Of a stretch of DNA of 64,000 bases, positions 35,965 through 46,288 are shown piece after piece. Within the stretch, counting starts at the first letter, position 1. Each line of letters opens with the position of its first letter. Below the pieces are notes generated by a model. It was not told the DNA's origin. It worked only from the letters and a program-made list of their open reading frames with translations, and did no database searches. A program made the translations under genes and the position numbers. The stretch is taken from contig LJHT01000039.1 in NCBI GenBank assembly GCA_001295905.1, positions 20,518 to 84,517 on the forward strand, read 5' to 3'. Origin of the DNA: a beta proteobacterium AAP51. GTDB taxonomy: Bacteria > Pseudomonadota > Gammaproteobacteria > Burkholderiales > Burkholderiaceae_C.

Positions 35965-37569
35965 ATGCCCCAACGACTTCGTTTCCCCCTGGCCGCCGTC
36001 GTGTTCGGCGCCTTGATGCTGTCCGCTTGCGGCGGTGGCGGCGACGGCGGTGCATCCGCGCCCCCCAGCACGCCGGCAACGCCGGCCACGCCCAGCAGTG
36101 GCACCTACGCCTGGCTGCTGCGGGCAGAGGGCCGCACCGACGACCTGAAGTTCGCCTTGTCGCTGATCCATCCGCTGGACAGCGGCACCGAGGTGCCCAT
36201 CGAGCCCGCCAGTGCCGCCGTCACCGACGCCCGGCTGGTGGCGCAGGCCAGCGTCGACCCCGCCGCCCTGCAGACGGGCCTGCTGGAGCCCTATGCCCTG
36301 GTCTACATCGTGGGCGGCGATGTGCGCCGCGTGCCGCTGCGCGCCAACGGCACCGCACCGGCCAACCGTGTGCAGCGTGCCCGAACCACCTCGGCCTGCC
36401 GCTTCGTGATCGACGCGGTGGACCACGCGGCACCGGAACAGTCGCGCTTCATCGTCTCCAGCGCGGGCGCCGATGGCCTGTGCGACACCAACGACGACGG
36501 GCGCGCCGAGGTCGAACTGCGCGCCACCGAAGGCCTGGTCTACACGCCCTTGAGCGGCAACACGCCCCTGGCCGCGCTGCGCAACCCCAGCACGCTGGCG
36601 CCGCGCGGTTGGCTGCTGCCGACGCAAGTGCAGCTGTGGTCTGCCCCGCAGGCGCCCCTGAGCTACCGGCCCGCGAACAACCCCGTGCAGCGGGTGGTGC
36701 AGGGCACGCACCGTTCGGCGCTGGTGGAATCGGCCGGCGGCCTGAGCGTGCTCGACTTCGCCGCCGACGGCAGCGTCACGGAGACCGCCTTGCCCGCGGT
36801 CAGCGGCACGGGCTGGCAGGCCATCGGCTTCGACGCCCAAAACTTCTACGCCTTCCGCAACGGCGGCAGCACGGCCAGCCCCAGCTGGGCGGTGCAGCGC
36901 ATCAGCCGCAGCACGCCGCTGGCCACGCAGCTGGGCACGGGCGCAGGCCAGATCACCTTGTCGGGCATGGGCACCGAGGTGCTTTACGCCACCGTGCTCA
37001 CAAGCACCACGGTAGAGACCCTGCGCCTGCCCAAGGCCGTGCCCAACGTCGCCAGCGTGATCGACAGCGGCGCCATCAACACCAGCTTCTCCACCGTGCT
37101 GACCGGGGCCTCGGGCGTGCACCTGCTATGGCGCATCGGCGCGCTCGACACCGCCAACCCCACCTACGCGGTGCAGATGATCAACGAGACCGGCAGCGTG
37201 CTCTACGCCGCAGCGGCAGGCGGCTTCTCTCTGGGGCTGGCGGATGCGGCTCGCGTGGACTTCTCGCGCAGCGAAAGCCGCAGCCGCTTCCTCTTCGTGG
37301 AAGGCTATGGCGGCCGCTTCTTCGGCGACAGCACGCTGGTGACCTACGACAGCACCGCCCGCAGCGCCACGCGCGTGGGGCAACTGCCAGGCAGCGCCGA
37401 GTTCGGCAGCGACATCGTGTTCGCGAATACCGTGGCCGGGCCCACGGCACCGGCCGCGGGATTCGCCTCGCGCTCCATCAACGGCGTGGTGCAGGCCAGC
37501 GGCACCCGCATCTTCACCTTCGACCCCGCCGTGGCCAACAGCATTCGCTATGCGACCCGGCAGCCCTGA
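35965..37569 (+). CDS. Large putative lipoprotein of unknown function
   Basis: 534 residues. The signal peptide ends in a clear lipobox (LMLSAC), followed by a Gly run and a Thr/Pro/Ala linker. The mature part is beta-rich with many Ser/Thr/Ala segments and repeated weak motifs such as VYYA/VLYAA; it may be a beta-propeller, but that is a guess. No family is recognised. A GAAGG site precedes the ATG. It is upstream of the MBOAT gene by 49 bp and could be part of that operon. Confidence 0.7.
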   Translation: MPQRLRFPLAAVVFGALMLSACGGGGDGGASAPPSTPATPATPSSGTYAWLLRAEGRTDDLKFALSLIHPLDSGTEVPIEPASAAVTDARLVAQASVDPAALQTGLLEPYALVYIVGGDVRRVPLRANGTAPANRVQRARTTSACRFVIDAVDHAAPEQSRFIVSSAGADGLCDTNDDGRAEVELRATEGLVYTPLSGNTPLAALRNPSTLAPRGWLLPTQVQLWSAPQAPLSYRPANNPVQRVVQGTHRSALVESAGGLSVLDFAADGSVTETALPAVSGTGWQAIGFDAQNFYAFRNGGSTASPSWAVQRISRSTPLATQLGTGAGQITLSGMGTEVLYATVLTSTTVETLRLPKAVPNVASVIDSGAINTSFSTVLTGASGVHLLWRIGALDTANPTYAVQMINETGSVLYAAAAGGFSLGLADAARVDFSRSESRSRFLFVEGYGGRFFGDSTLVTYDSTARSATRVGQLPGSAEFGSDIVFANTVAGPTAPAAGFASRSINGVVQASGTRIFTFDPAVANSIRYATRQP

Positions 37570-37618
37570 GGGCGGCACAGGCTGAGCGCAGCCCGCCCGC
37601 CGGGCCGGTGGCCTCTCG

Positions 37619-39157
37619 ATGCTCTTCAACTCCACCGTCTTCATCTTCGGCTTCGTGCCGGTGGTGCTGCTCGGCTTCTTCCTGCTGGGCCGGTGGAGCC
37701 AGGCGGCCGCCACCGGCTGGCTGACACTGGCTTCGCTGTTCTTCTACGGCTGGTGGAACCCGCTGTGGCTGCCCTTGCTGCTGGTCTCGATGGCCTTCAA
37801 CCTGGCGGTGGGCATGGCCCTGGCCAAACAGCCCCGGCGGCGCTGGTTGTGGCTGGGCATAGGCAGCAACCTGGCGCTGCTGCTGCACTACAAGTACGCC
37901 GATTTCCTGTTCGCCACCCTGCAGCAGTTGCTGGACGGCAGTGCGCCGCAGGGCCCGCCGGGCCTGCCCGAGATTCCCCTGGGCATCTCGTTTTTCACCT
38001 TCACGCAGATCGCGTTCCTGGTGGATGTGTACCAGCGCAAGGCCGCCGACTTCAACCCCGTGCGCTATGGCCTCTTCGTCACCTACTACCCGCACCTGAT
38101 TGCGGGGCCCATCCTGCACCACCGGGAAATGATGCCGCAGTTCCAGCGGCCCGAGGTGTTCCGCTGCAACCCGGCCTGGCTGGCAGCCGGCCTGACACTC
38201 TTCATGCTGGGCCTGTTCAAGAAAACCGTGCTGGCCGACCGCTATGCCGGCCTGGGGTGGGCCACGTTCGAAGCTGCAGCAGCCGGCGCCACCGACATCG
38301 GTTTCTTCGAGGCCTGGGGTGCGGCGCTGGCCTACACGCTGCAGCTGTACTTCGACTTCTCGGGCTACTCCGACATGGCCATCGGCCTGGCCTTGATGAT
38401 CGGCGTGCAGTTGCCGCTGAACTTCCATTCGCCCTACAAGGCCCGCAACATCACCGAGTTCTGGCGCCGCTGGCACATGACGCTGTCGCGCTTCCTGCGC
38501 GACTATCTCTACATCCCGCTGGGCGGCAACCGGCGCGGGCCGTTCAGACGCTATGTCAACCTGTTCATCACCATGCTGCTGGGCGGCGTGTGGCACGGTG
38601 CCGGCTGGACCTTCATCGTGTGGGGCGCCCTGCACGGCCTGCTGCTGGTACTGCACACCGCTTGGCGCGAAGCCATCTCGCGGCTGGCGAAGGCCGCGGC
38701 CCCGCATGCAGGCCAGCTGCTGCGCATCCCTCAGCCTCTGCTGGAGGCCGGCCGTGGGTGCTGGGGCGTGGCGGCCTGGGTGCTCACCTTCACCGCCGTC
38801 GTGGTGGGCTGGGTGTTCTTCCGCGCTGCCGACCTGCCAGCCGCCTTCGCCCTGCTGCGAGGCATGGCAGGCCTGAACGGCTCGCAGCTGCCCGAACAGA
38901 TCATCAGCGCCGCTCCTGCCCTGGCGCACATGGCCCAGGGCGCTGCCCAGGTGCCGCTGCTGGCCGACGGCACGGTGATGGGCGCGGTGGAACTGGCCTT
39001 GATGCTGGCGCTGGGCCTGGCCATCGTGACGCTGTGCCCCGCGATGCACGAGCTGAAGCCACGCACCCGCACCTTACTGCTGGTGCCCTGCGCCGCACTG
39101 GCGCTGCAGCAGGTGCTGTACGGCCGTGCCAGCGCCTTCCTGTACTTCCAGTTCTGA
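37619..39157 (+). CDS. MBOAT family O-acyltransferase (AlgI-like)
   Basis: 512-residue multi-spanning inner-membrane enzyme that passes acyl groups to the periplasmic side for polysaccharide O-acetylation. AlgI-type motifs are present: YYPHLIAGPILHH, LYFDFSGYSDMAIGLALM, FWRRWHMTLSRFLRDYLYI, and GGVWHGAGWTFIVWG with the catalytic His. It is followed five bases later by an SGNH-type partner, the usual two-gene arrangement of AlgI with AlgJ/AlgX or DltB with DltD. Confidence 0.93.
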   Translation: MLFNSTVFIFGFVPVVLLGFFLLGRWSQAAATGWLTLASLFFYGWWNPLWLPLLLVSMAFNLAVGMALAKQPRRRWLWLGIGSNLALLLHYKYADFLFATLQQLLDGSAPQGPPGLPEIPLGISFFTFTQIAFLVDVYQRKAADFNPVRYGLFVTYYPHLIAGPILHHREMMPQFQRPEVFRCNPAWLAAGLTLFMLGLFKKTVLADRYAGLGWATFEAAAAGATDIGFFEAWGAALAYTLQLYFDFSGYSDMAIGLALMIGVQLPLNFHSPYKARNITEFWRRWHMTLSRFLRDYLYIPLGGNRRGPFRRYVNLFITMLLGGVWHGAGWTFIVWGALHGLLLVLHTAWREAISRLAKAAAPHAGQLLRIPQPLLEAGRGCWGVAAWVLTFTAVVVGWVFFRAADLPAAFALLRGMAGLNGSQLPEQIISAAPALAHMAQGAAQVPLLADGTVMGAVELALMLALGLAIVTLCPAMHELKPRTRTLLLVPCAALALQQVLYGRASAFLYFQF

Positions 39158-39162
39158 ACGCG

Positions 39163-40095
39163 ATGCGTCCCTTGTTCACCTTCATGGCCGCCCTGCTGGC
39201 TTCGCTGTTCCTGTACCTGGCGGTGTTCTCGGTGGTGCACCGCCCGCTGACGCTGGGCGACATTCCGCGGCAGCTGGCCCTCAAGCAGGCCTATGGCGCC
39301 ACGCTGCCTTCGCCGCGCCTGGTGATCTTCGCGGGCAGCAACGGCCGCTACAGCCACCGCTGCGAGCCCATGGCTGCAGCCCTGGGCTTGCCCTGCGTGA
39401 ACATGAGCGTGGCCGTGGGCGTGGGCCTCCACTTCATGCTGGCGCAGTTGGGCGCGATGCTGCGGCCTGGCGACCTGGTCTACATGCCGCTGGAGTACAG
39501 CCAGTACACGGCAGACCGCGAAGAGATGGAAGCCGGCGCGCACAACGCCGTGCTGGTGCACGACCTGCCCGAGCAACTGCATGCGTTGCCCTGGCCCGCC
39601 ATCGCGCGGGCCTATGGCAGCTTCGACATTGGCTTCCTGGTGCACGGCGTGGCCGAGATGGGCCTGCAGCGCAGCGGCTTCCAGCGCCGGAGCAGCCTGG
39701 ACACCCTCACCCCGCAGGGTGACGAAAGCGGGCACACGGCCGAGAAGGCCGCAGCCTTCCGCGCCGCCGTGGCGTCCGCCAAGCCGCCGCCGCTGGACAT
39801 CCGCGCCACGCCGCATGTGCAGGCGGTGCTGGGGCGCTTCCTGCGCGAGCAAGGGCAACGCGGCGTGCGCGTGGTGGGCGGCCTGCCCACCGTGCCGGCA
39901 GGTGCGCCCCTGCCGGCCGCCACGCTGGCCCATCTGCAAGGCTTGTTCGCCGCCGAAGGCCAGGCCTTCCTGGTGCTGCCGAACCATGCCCGATACGAAC
40001 TGTCCTGCTTCTACGACAGCGTTTACCACCTGCACGAAGGCTGCCAGCTTGAACACTCGCGACGCGTCGGCATCGCCCTGGCCGCCCTGCGCTGA
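39163..40095 (+). CDS. SGNH-type acetyltransferase partner of the MBOAT protein
   Basis: 310 residues with one N-terminal membrane anchor (FMAALLASLFLYLAVFSVV) and a periplasmic domain. The nucleophile region is VIFAGSNGRYSHRCEPM, and the Asp/His pair is DSVYHL near the C-terminus, as in DltD/AlgJ-like proteins. It probably transfers the acyl group exported by the MBOAT protein to the polysaccharide. The ATG at 39163 follows the MBOAT stop by five bases. Confidence 0.8.
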   Translation: MRPLFTFMAALLASLFLYLAVFSVVHRPLTLGDIPRQLALKQAYGATLPSPRLVIFAGSNGRYSHRCEPMAAALGLPCVNMSVAVGVGLHFMLAQLGAMLRPGDLVYMPLEYSQYTADREEMEAGAHNAVLVHDLPEQLHALPWPAIARAYGSFDIGFLVHGVAEMGLQRSGFQRRSSLDTLTPQGDESGHTAEKAAAFRAAVASAKPPPLDIRATPHVQAVLGRFLREQGQRGVRVVGGLPTVPAGAPLPAATLAHLQGLFAAEGQAFLVLPNHARYELSCFYDSVYHLHEGCQLEHSRRVGIALAALR

Positions 40096-40105
40096 GAAGG
40101 CGGCC

Positions 40106-41221
40106 GTGACCACCCGCCCGGTGACCCTGGTGCAACTGGTGCCGCCCGGCCCCGGCGGCGTGCGCGACTTCGCCAGCCTGCTGCAGGAACGTTGGCTCGA
40201 AAGCGGCCGGCACAGCGCGTTGCTGGCCTTGAACCCGGCCGAGGCCGCAACCCAGCCCTGGCAGCACCAGCCCGGCCCGTGGGCGGTGTTGCTGCACTAC
40301 TCGGGTTACGGCTACCAGGCGCGTGGCGTTCCCTGGGCGCTGCTGCAATGGCTGCGCCGGCTGCGCAAAGACAAGGGCGACGAACTGCGCCTGGTGAGCT
40401 ACTTCCACGAAAGCTTTGCCAGCGGGCCACCCTGGGGCTCGGCCTTCTGGCTTTCAGGGCTGCAAAGCCGCATCGGCCGCCATGTGGCCCAGGCCTCGGA
40501 TGCGGTGTGCACCAACACCCAGGCCCACGCGGCGTGGCTGGCGAGCGGGCCGGGCCTGCCAGGTGCCGAGCCCTTGTACGTGCAGCCCGTGTTCGCGGCG
40601 GTGGATGAGCCTTTGCACCCGCCGGGCTCCTGGGCCGAACGCAAGCCCACGGCCGTGGTGCTCGGCGCGGCCAGCACCCGGGCCCGGGTGCTGCAAGCCT
40701 GTGCAGACAAGGCCGCCTTGCTGCACAGCCACGGCATCGAAAGCCTGGTGGAAGTGGGGCCCGGTCCCAGCGCGGTGCCCGCAGGCGGCGCCGGCCTGCC
40801 GCTGCACTTCCAGGGCCGCCTGGAGAAGCTCGAACTGCATGCGCTCTTGCGAACCTGTCGTGCGGGCCTCATCGACTACCCGGCTTCCTTGCTGGCCAAG
40901 AGCAGCGTCTTCGCTGCCCTGGCCGCCCATGGGGTTCCGGTGCTGAACACCCGGCCCTTCGACGAGAACGCCGATGGCCTGCAGGTGAACCACCACTACC
41001 TGGGCCTGCCTGCAGCGCCCGGTTCAGCAGCGCGCTGGCTGAGCGACCCCGTCGAGTGGCACGCCGTGGCGCAAGCCGCGGCGCATTGGTACGCGCCGCA
41101 CGGTTCCAGGCAGCAGGCGGCGCAGTTGCTGGCACTGCTGCAGCCCCGGTCCACGGTGGAAGCCGGCCTCTCGGGCAACCCGCCACCGCTCCTTTCCGCC
41201 ATTCCTCAGGAAGAGACATGA
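40106..41221 (+). CDS. Putative glycosyltransferase of the polysaccharide cluster
   Basis: 371 residues from a GTG with AGAAGG upstream. It looks like a GT-B-type cytoplasmic transferase: an N-terminal VTLVQLVPPGPGGVRDFASL, a middle SDAVCTNTQAH, and a C-terminal LLAKSSVFAALAAHGVPVLN where GT4 enzymes bind the nucleotide sugar. The usual EX7E motif is not clear, so the class is uncertain. It overlaps the next gene by four bases (ATGA). Confidence 0.65.
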   Translation: MTTRPVTLVQLVPPGPGGVRDFASLLQERWLESGRHSALLALNPAEAATQPWQHQPGPWAVLLHYSGYGYQARGVPWALLQWLRRLRKDKGDELRLVSYFHESFASGPPWGSAFWLSGLQSRIGRHVAQASDAVCTNTQAHAAWLASGPGLPGAEPLYVQPVFAAVDEPLHPPGSWAERKPTAVVLGAASTRARVLQACADKAALLHSHGIESLVEVGPGPSAVPAGGAGLPLHFQGRLEKLELHALLRTCRAGLIDYPASLLAKSSVFAALAAHGVPVLNTRPFDENADGLQVNHHYLGLPAAPGSAARWLSDPVEWHAVAQAAAHWYAPHGSRQQAAQLLALLQPRSTVEAGLSGNPPPLLSAIPQEET

Positions 41222-41967
41222 AGGACCTGATCAAGCGCTTCCTGCGCCAGTGCGGGGTGCATCTCTACACGTCGGACTCGCTGCCCTGCGGGGTCGACTG
41301 GCTGCACGACATCCGTCGCCACGGCAGGATGCTCCGGGCAGCGACCCCGCTGTGCCTCGACGTCGGCGCCAACGTCGGGCAGACGGTTCAGGCCCTCCTC
41401 CAGGCGTTCCCGAACGCCTCGATCCACGCGTTCGAGCCTTTTGCCGAGCCCTTGCGCCTGCTGCGCCAGCGGGTGGAGCGTCTTTCGCGGGTGCGTGTGG
41501 TGCCTGCCGCGCTGGGCAGCATGGACGGCGTAGCCATGGTGCAAGCGCAGGCCCGCTCGGAACTGAACACCCTGCGTCATGCTCACGCTGAAACCGGCGC
41601 GTCAGCCGAAGCTGCGGCCGGCCAGGAGCGCATCGACATCCAGACCCTGGACGGCTACTGCGGGCGCGCAGGCATCGGTGCCGTCGACATCCTCAAGATC
41701 GACACGGAGGGTTACGACGTGGAAGTGCTGCGAGGCGGCCTTGAGGGGCTGCAGCGGGCCGCGTTCCGCTACATCTACGTCGAGGTGACCTTTCTCGATG
41801 CCAACGCCAACAACACGCCTTTCGAGCAGGTCTTCGCACTGTTGCAGCGCCATGGCTATCGCCTGCTGGGCATCTACGAGACTTACTCGATGCACCACTT
41901 TCCGGCGCCGAACCACTTCTGCAATGCGCTGTTCGTGGCGCCAGAGCACGCCGCGGGCCGAACATGA
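41218..41967 (+). CDS. FkbM family methyltransferase
   Basis: 249 residues. The SAM-binding segment LCLDVGANVGQTVQALLQAF is followed by IHAFEPFAEPLRLL, and later by VDILKIDTEGYDVEVLRGG, which is diagnostic for FkbM. It probably O-methylates a sugar of the polysaccharide. Its translation is coupled to the preceding gene. Confidence 0.92.
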   Translation: MKDLIKRFLRQCGVHLYTSDSLPCGVDWLHDIRRHGRMLRAATPLCLDVGANVGQTVQALLQAFPNASIHAFEPFAEPLRLLRQRVERLSRVRVVPAALGSMDGVAMVQAQARSELNTLRHAHAETGASAEAAAGQERIDIQTLDGYCGRAGIGAVDILKIDTEGYDVEVLRGGLEGLQRAAFRYIYVEVTFLDANANNTPFEQVFALLQRHGYRLLGIYETYSMHHFPAPNHFCNALFVAPEHAAGRT

Positions 41968-42119
41968 GCACGGCGTGCACCACGGGCGCGGCCCGGGCAC
42001 CGCTGCACGGCTCATGCCCTTGACGCACAGCAGCCACATTGCATCGCTAACCTAGTCTCTTGTGGCTGTGTCCAGCAGCCGTGTGGGGCGCTCGCCGGCA
42101 GCGCGTTGAGGATGCCTAC

Positions 42120-43094
42120 TTGAACGACACCATCATGGTCACCGGCGGCGCCGGTTTCCTGGGCTCGCACCTCTGCGAGCGCCTGGTCGCTGAAAAGCGC
42201 GACGTGCTGTGCCTGGACAACCTGTACACCGGCAGTCGCTCCAACATCCGCCACCTGCTGCACAGCGAGTACTTCGAGTTCCAGCGCCACGACGTGACCT
42301 TCCCTCTGTACGTCGAGGTGGGGCAGATCTACAACCTGGCCTGCCCGGCCTCACCCGTGCACTACCAGCACGACCCGGTGCAGACCACAAAGACCAGCGT
42401 GCACGGCGCCATCAACATGCTGGGCCTGGCCAAGCGCCTGAAGGCGCGCATCCTCCAAGCCAGCACCAGCGAGGTGTATGGCGACCCGAGCGTGCACCCG
42501 CAGCCCGAAAGCTACTGGGGCAACGTGAACCCCATCGGCATCCGCGCCTGCTACGACGAAGGCAAGCGCTGCGCCGAGACGCTGTTCTTCGATTACCACC
42601 GCCAGCATGGCCTGGACATCAAGGTGGTGCGCATTTTCAACACCTATGGCCCGCGCATGCACCCGAACGACGGGCGCGTGGTCAGCAACTTCATCGTGCA
42701 GGCGCTGCGCGGCGAGCCCCTCACCATCTTCGGCCACGGGCAGCAGACGCGCAGCTTCTGCTATGTGGACGACCTCGTCGACGCCCTGGTGCGCATGATG
42801 GGCAGCGAAGAAGGCTTCACCGGGCCGGTGAACATCGGCAACCCCGGCGAATACACGATGCTGGAGCTGGCCGAGACCGTGCTGCGCATGACGCGCAGCC
42901 GCTCGCGTCTGCTGCACCTGCCGCTGCCCGCCGACGACCCGCAACAGCGCCGGCCCGACATCACCCTGGCGCAGAGCCGCCTGGGCTGGCAGCCCACCGT
43001 CACGCTGGAAGACGGCCTGGCGCCGACCATCGCCTACTTCCGCAAGGTGCTGGCCGGGGAACTGGCGGTCGAGCCTTCGGCCAGCGCAGCCTGA
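42120..43094 (+). CDS. UDP-glucuronate decarboxylase (UDP-xylose synthase)
   Basis: 324-residue extended SDR. The Rossmann motif [12 protein letters not shown] is at the N-terminus, and STSEVYGDP and the catalytic YDEGKR Tyr-x3-Lys motif follow, as do [20 protein letters not shown] and [13 protein letters not shown]. This set is characteristic of Uxs, which converts UDP-glucuronate to UDP-xylose, implying xylose in the polymer. The start is a TTG at 42120 with GAGGA 7 bases upstream; ATG at 42135 is the alternative. Confidence 0.92.
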   Translation: MNDTIMVTGGAGFLGSHLCERLVAEKRDVLCLDNLYTGSRSNIRHLLHSEYFEFQRHDVTFPLYVEVGQIYNLACPASPVHYQHDPVQTTKTSVHGAINMLGLAKRLKARILQASTSEVYGDPSVHPQPESYWGNVNPIGIRACYDEGKRCAETLFFDYHRQHGLDIKVVRIFNTYGPRMHPNDGRVVSNFIVQALRGEPLTIFGHGQQTRSFCYVDDLVDALVRMMGSEEGFTGPVNIGNPGEYTMLELAETVLRMTRSRSRLLHLPLPADDPQQRRPDITLAQSRLGWQPTVTLEDGLAPTIAYFRKVLAGELAVEPSASAA

Positions 43095-43119
43095 GGCACC
43101 GCCCGACCCGCTGCGTTCG

Positions 43120-44013
43120 ATGGAGCCCCTGGACATCGTCATTCCCGCTGCTGGCCGCGGGCCTGATCTGCTGCGGCTGCTGCACAGCCTGCATGAGGCC
43201 TGCGCCGGCTCGCTGCGGCAGCAGGTCGCCTCCATCACGGTCACCGACGACCGGCACACGGCCGCGCTGGGTGAGCAGATCGCGCTGCGCTTCCCGCAGG
43301 TGCGCTACGTGGCCGGCCCGGCGCGGGGCCCGGCGGCCAACCGCAACCACGGGGCCCGGCAAGGGGCAGCCCCCTGGCTGCTCTTCCTGGACGACGACTG
43401 TTATGTCGAAAGCGACCTGCTGAAGGCCTACCTGCAGCAGCACGCACGCAGCCCGCAAGCCACCGTGCTGGAGGGCGCCATCCACGCCGTGGGCCCGCGG
43501 CCCAACGGCAACCATCACGCCCCGCTGAACCTGCAGGGCGGCTGCCTGTGGTCGTGCAACCTGCTGCTGCAGCGTGGCTTGTTCGAAAGTCTCGGCGGCT
43601 TCGACGAGCGTTTTCCCTTCGCCTGCATGGAAGACGTGGACCTGCGCGAACGTCTGCGCGCCGCTGGCGCGAACATCGTCTTCGCCAGCGAGGCCCAGGT
43701 ACTGCACCCCTGGCGCAGCGTTTCCGAGCGCGAGCTGTCGCGGCAGATCATCTCGCACGCCATCTACGCGCAGAAGCACGCCGCCTTCACGCGCGACTGG
43801 ACGCCCTTGCATGCCGCGCGCATGGCGCGCAGCCGGCTGCGGCTGTATGCAGGCGGCGGCTTCACCACCATTCCCTGGGTGAAGTACCGCACCGTGCTCT
43901 ACGACTTGGCCGCGCCCTTCGCCCTGCTGGCCGTGACCCGCTGGCCCGCGCTGCGCCGCCGCATCGATGGGCGCTATCGGCAGGCAGCGCCTGCCGTTCC
44001 GGCGAGGCCATGA
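43120..44013 (+). CDS. Glycosyltransferase family 2 protein
   Basis: 297 residues, GT-A fold. An N-terminal DIVIPAAGRGPDLLRLL, the metal-binding LFLDDDCYVE (DxD), and a later ACMEDVDLRERLRAAG are typical of GT2. The C-terminal tail has a hydrophobic stretch. The stop codon overlaps the following methyltransferase start (ATGA). Confidence 0.92.
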   Translation: MEPLDIVIPAAGRGPDLLRLLHSLHEACAGSLRQQVASITVTDDRHTAALGEQIALRFPQVRYVAGPARGPAANRNHGARQGAAPWLLFLDDDCYVESDLLKAYLQQHARSPQATVLEGAIHAVGPRPNGNHHAPLNLQGGCLWSCNLLLQRGLFESLGGFDERFPFACMEDVDLRERLRAAGANIVFASEAQVLHPWRSVSERELSRQIISHAIYAQKHAAFTRDWTPLHAARMARSRLRLYAGGGFTTIPWVKYRTVLYDLAAPFALLAVTRWPALRRRIDGRYRQAAPAVPARP

Positions 44014-44819
44014 GACCCGTGACGCCCCAGCCTGACTGGGCAGACTCCTGGAAGCTGTCGTACCGCTACGACCTCATGGAGGTCTACGGCGCCACCCACC
44101 ACCGGGGCTACGTCTACGCCTACGAGAACCGGCGCCGCATCACGCTGGCACTGCTGGCGGAGGTGCTGCCGCCCGGGGCCCGCGTGCTGGACATGGCCGC
44201 CGCACAGGGCAACTTCTCGCTCGCGCTGGCCGAGCGCGGCTACCGCGTCACCTGGAACGACCTGCGTGCCGAACTGGCCGCCTATGTGCAGCTGAAGCAC
44301 GAGCATGGCGAGTTGCACTACGCGCCCGGCAACGCCTTCGAGCTGAAGTTCGACGCACCGTTCGACGCGGTGCTGATGACCGAGGTGATCGAGCACGTGG
44401 CGCATCCCGACGACTTCCTGCGGCGGGCCGCCCGGCTGGTGCGGCCGGGTGGCTGGATCATCGTCACCACCCCCAACGGCGGCTACTTCCGCAACCGGCT
44501 GCCGAAGTTCTCGGAATGCGCCGACCCCAGCGCCTACGAGGCCCGGCAGTTCAAGCCCGATGCCGACGGGCACATCTTCCTGCTGCATGCACAAGAGCTG
44601 CACAGCCTGGCCTTGCAGGCCGGCTTGTCGGTCGAGCGGCTGCAGCTCTTCACCAACCCGCTGACGCAGGGCTGGCTGAAGACGGAACCTCTGCTGCGTG
44701 TCTTGCCGCGGGGCGTGGTCGACGCGCTGGAAGGCCTGGGCAGCCGCTTGCCGCAGGCGGTGCAGCACCGCCTGATGGTGCAGATGGGCGCCCGCCTGCG
44801 CCGGCCCTATCAGGTCTGA
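44010..44819 (+). CDS. Class I SAM-dependent methyltransferase
   Basis: 269 residues. SAM-binding motif I is VLDMAAAQGNFSLALAERG, followed by DAVLMTEVIEHVAHPDDFLR and PGGWIIVTTPNGGYFRN. The substrate is unknown, probably a sugar or lipid-linked intermediate because it is coupled to a glycosyltransferase gene. Its 3' end overlaps the convergent flippase gene by 10 bp. Confidence 0.9.
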   Translation: MRPVTPQPDWADSWKLSYRYDLMEVYGATHHRGYVYAYENRRRITLALLAEVLPPGARVLDMAAAQGNFSLALAERGYRVTWNDLRAELAAYVQLKHEHGELHYAPGNAFELKFDAPFDAVLMTEVIEHVAHPDDFLRRAARLVRPGGWIIVTTPNGGYFRNRLPKFSECADPSAYEARQFKPDADGHIFLLHAQELHSLALQAGLSVERLQLFTNPLTQGWLKTEPLLRVLPRGVVDALEGLGSRLPQAVQHRLMVQMGARLRRPYQV

Positions 44820-46192
44820 GGTATGGGGTGAGCCCGGTGCTGCCGCAGGCCCAGCCAGGCCACCAGGCCCTGGGCCAGCAGGCCGGCGGCGTTGGTGGCC
44901 ACGCCCATCAGCACCACGTTGCGGGTGGTGCTCAGGTCGACCAGCGCCACGAAGAGCAGCTGGGTGGCCAGCACGCCCGCGATGTAGAACGCGGTGGCGC
45001 GCCAGAACACCCACTTGCGCGCGGCATGGATGCTCCACAGCGCACCCCCGGCAAAGCCCAGCGCACCGGCCAGCACGATGAAGGGCACTTCCTGCAGCAA
45101 GTGCCCGTAGCGCGGCCCCAGCAGCCACAACAAGGGCTCTGGCAGCGCGAAGGCGGCCGCCGTCAGCAGCAGTGCCAGCAGCAGTGTGGCGGCCACGGCC
45201 CAGCCGTAGCGTGAAACGAAAACCGCCACCGGCATGCGCGCGAACAGCGGCATCACCAGCATGCCGAACAGGGCCGAGAGGAAGGCGAACAACTGCCCCA
45301 GCCTGCCCAGGGCCGTGACCTCGGCCACCTGCTGCGCCTGGCCGAACCAGGCCATCAGGAAGATGCCCAGCTGCCCTTGCAGCGCGTAGAACACGGTCAG
45401 CGGCACCAGGGGCGCGACGTAGCGGCGTATCTCCAGGCGCGTGGCGGCGCTGCTGGCGGGTGGCGCCTGCACATGGCGCCGTGCGGCATGCCAGCACAGG
45501 CCCGCGGTCAGCAGGCTGGAAAGGGTGCCCAGCAGGGTCAGGCTCAGGGCATCCAGTTGCCCGGCCCGGTGCAAGGCCCAGGCGCCCATCAAGCGCATCA
45601 AGGCCCCTGCGTTCAAGGCCAGGTACATGGCGCCCAGCCTTTGGTTCAGCAGCAGCGGTGCCGTGGCCCAGGCCGTGACGCCCGCGTAGAACAAGGCCAC
45701 GGCCAGGCCCAGGTACAGCAGGGCCGCCTCGTGGGCGGGCCAACCCTGCCGGTGGGCCAGCACCAGGAAGGCCCAGGCCCCCAGGGGCAGCAGGCCCAGC
45801 AGCAACCAGGCCCGCCACCAGCGCGCGGCGGCCACATAGGCGCCCACGGTCTGAGGCTCATGGCCACGCTGCCCGATCAAGGCCACCAGTGCGCCCCCGA
45901 CACCCAGGTCGACCAAGGCGGTGAACACGGTCTGGAAGCCCAGTACCACCCCGGCCTTGGCGTACTCGTCGGCCGTCATCCAGCGCAGGACGAACAGGCC
46001 CGTGACGAAGCCCAGCAGTTGCACCGACAGCTGCCCGGTGCTGAACACCAGCAGCGCACGGCGCCAGCGCACCCAGCGCTGCCGCAACGCCTGCCAGAGG
46101 CGGCCCCGCGCCACCGTGGGTGCGGAGGGCGGGGGAAGTGAAGAAGGCTGCGGTGGCATCGGGGGTGCGGCCGCAGGGGGCTCGGTGGTCAT
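44810..46192 (-). CDS. Lipopolysaccharide/oligosaccharide flippase family protein (Wzx-like)
   Basis: 460-residue protein with about 12 membrane helices, of the MOP (polysaccharide transport) superfamily. The N-terminal ~35 residues are Pro-rich and cytoplasmic, then FSTGQLSVQLLGFVTGLFVLRWMT begins the first helices, which is typical of Wzx. It would flip lipid-linked repeat units to the periplasm. The ATG at 46192 is chosen; the upstream in-frame ATG at 46276 adds Trp/Arg/Pro-rich residues. Confidence 0.88.
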   Translation of the reverse strand: MTTEPPAAAPPMPPQPSSLPPPSAPTVARGRLWQALRQRWVRWRRALLVFSTGQLSVQLLGFVTGLFVLRWMTADEYAKAGVVLGFQTVFTALVDLGVGGALVALIGQRGHEPQTVGAYVAAARWWRAWLLLGLLPLGAWAFLVLAHRQGWPAHEAALLYLGLAVALFYAGVTAWATAPLLLNQRLGAMYLALNAGALMRLMGAWALHRAGQLDALSLTLLGTLSSLLTAGLCWHAARRHVQAPPASSAATRLEIRRYVAPLVPLTVFYALQGQLGIFLMAWFGQAQQVAEVTALGRLGQLFAFLSALFGMLVMPLFARMPVAVFVSRYGWAVAATLLLALLLTAAAFALPEPLLWLLGPRYGHLLQEVPFIVLAGALGFAGGALWSIHAARKWVFWRATAFYIAGVLATQLLFVALVDLSTTRNVVLMGVATNAAGLLAQGLVAWLGLRQHRAHPIPQT

Positions 46193-46288
46193 CGGTCGCG
46201 GATGCCGGCCTGGCCACGAGGGCCCGGCCGGTCTTTCAGCCCAGACTAGCCACGCGTGGTGACAGCCTCGTGGCAAGGGCCGGCGGTT